Assembly (NCBI GenBank): GCA_002298125.1 | Contig: DBMJ01000017.1 | Coordinates: 511 to 30,974 of the forward strand | Source of the DNA: Clostridium sp. UBA701 | GTDB lineage: Bacteria > Bacillota > Clostridia > Clostridiales > Clostridiaceae | Direction of reading: 5' to 3' | DNA length: 30,464 nucleotides | Part shown: positions 30,398-30,464 of the stretch, piece by piece | How the letters are laid out: every line of letters starts with the position of its first letter | Numbering within the stretch: position 1 is the first letter of the stretch | Notes under the pieces: model-generated | Databases searched by the model: none | What the model was told of the DNA's origin: nothing | What the model saw: the letters and a program-made list of their open reading frames with translations, nothing else | Program-made: the position numbers and the translations under genes

Positions 30398-30430
30398 GTG
30401 GATAAGTTTATTTGCATAGCTTATCTGACG
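30398..30430 (+). promoter_or_regulatory. Stem-loop in the leader before the last gene
   Basis: GATAAG (30401-30406) pairs with CTTATC (30420-30425). An interrupted outer stem (ACAC near 30394, GTGT near 30431) may extend it. It lies between the tRNAs and the next ribosome binding site, and could be a leader structure or a processing signal. Confidence 0.3.
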
Positions 30431-30457
30431 GTGTCAAAGGTAAGGAGGAAAAGAAAA

Positions 30458-30464
30458 ATGGCAA
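30458..30464 (+). CDS. Start of a gene cut by the window end, probably elongation factor Tu
   Basis: ATGGCAA follows AAGGAGGAA by a normal spacing. Only two codons (Met-Ala) and one base are visible. The assignment rests on gene order: in many Firmicutes tuf follows sigH and nearby tRNA genes, and EF-Tu begins Met-Ala-Lys, which agrees. The sequence itself cannot prove it. Confidence 0.5.

Noticed and set aside
1..30464. CRISPR arrays, insertion sequences, prophage genes, rRNA genes
   Set aside because: No spaced direct repeats, transposase or integrase motifs, phage genes or rRNA sequence were seen; nearly all the length is accounted for by core genes.

Overview
The window looks like the chromosome of a low-GC Firmicute, most likely a Clostridium or a close relative. 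The reasons are: AT-rich intergenic DNA, strong AGGAGG-type ribosome binding sites, frequent TTG and GTG starts, a rubrerythrin, a proline T-box leader, tRNA genes that encode their CCA end, and the clostridial gene order ctsR-mcsA-mcsB-clpC-radA-disA ... carD-yacL-ispD-proS-cysS-mrnC-thyX-rlmB-yacP-sigH-tRNA-tuf. No phage, insertion sequence, CRISPR array or rRNA was seen. Species cannot be fixed from sequence reading alone.

Layout. 1-2430: an EF-G-like translational GTPase of the paralogous (non-FusA) type, between two terminators. 2493-3171: rubrerythrin on the minus strand with possible operator sites. 3253-3745: two overlapping small unknown genes. 3746-8321: two tandem OPT-family peptide transporters, each behind a long untranslated leader. 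8341-11522: a PqqD-like small protein, the M20 dipeptidase PepV and CinA. 11590-16134: the CtsR operon (ctsR, mcsA, mcsB, clpC) with a clear sigma-A promoter overlapped by a CtsR box. 16167-18750: radA and disA, preceded by a perfect 20-bp hairpin. 18761-19168: a small cysteine-containing gene on the minus strand. 19251-21745: a CarD-family protein, a PIN/TRAM membrane protein (YacL) and ispD. 21732-25188: a consensus promoter and a T-box leader driving two prolyl-tRNA synthetases of different structural classes. 25212-26740: cysS. 26837-29399: a compact mrnC-thyX-rlmB-yacP cluster. 29406-30117: sigH with its own promoter. 30149-30464: tRNA-Gly(CCC), tRNA-Thr(GGT) and the first bases of what is probably tuf.

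How the genes fit together. Peptide uptake (two OPT proteins) next to a cytosolic dipeptidase suggests peptide nutrition. The CtsR block is the protein-quality-control operon: McsB marks proteins with phospho-arginine, ClpC unfolds them, and CtsR with McsA controls the set. RadA and DisA link DNA recombination to c-di-AMP synthesis. The right half is a translation and RNA-processing neighbourhood (ProRS, CysRS, Mini-RNase III, RlmB, tRNAs, EF-Tu) with sigma-H embedded in it.

I do not see a clearly undescribed multi-gene system. Most of the window is conserved core genome. The observations most worth pursuing are the two unlike ProRS genes under one T-box, the His-to-Tyr change in the GTPase switch II of the EF-G paralog, the long leaders of the OPT genes, the perfect hairpin ahead of radA, the overlapping small gene pair, and the orphan PqqD-like protein beside peptide transporters.
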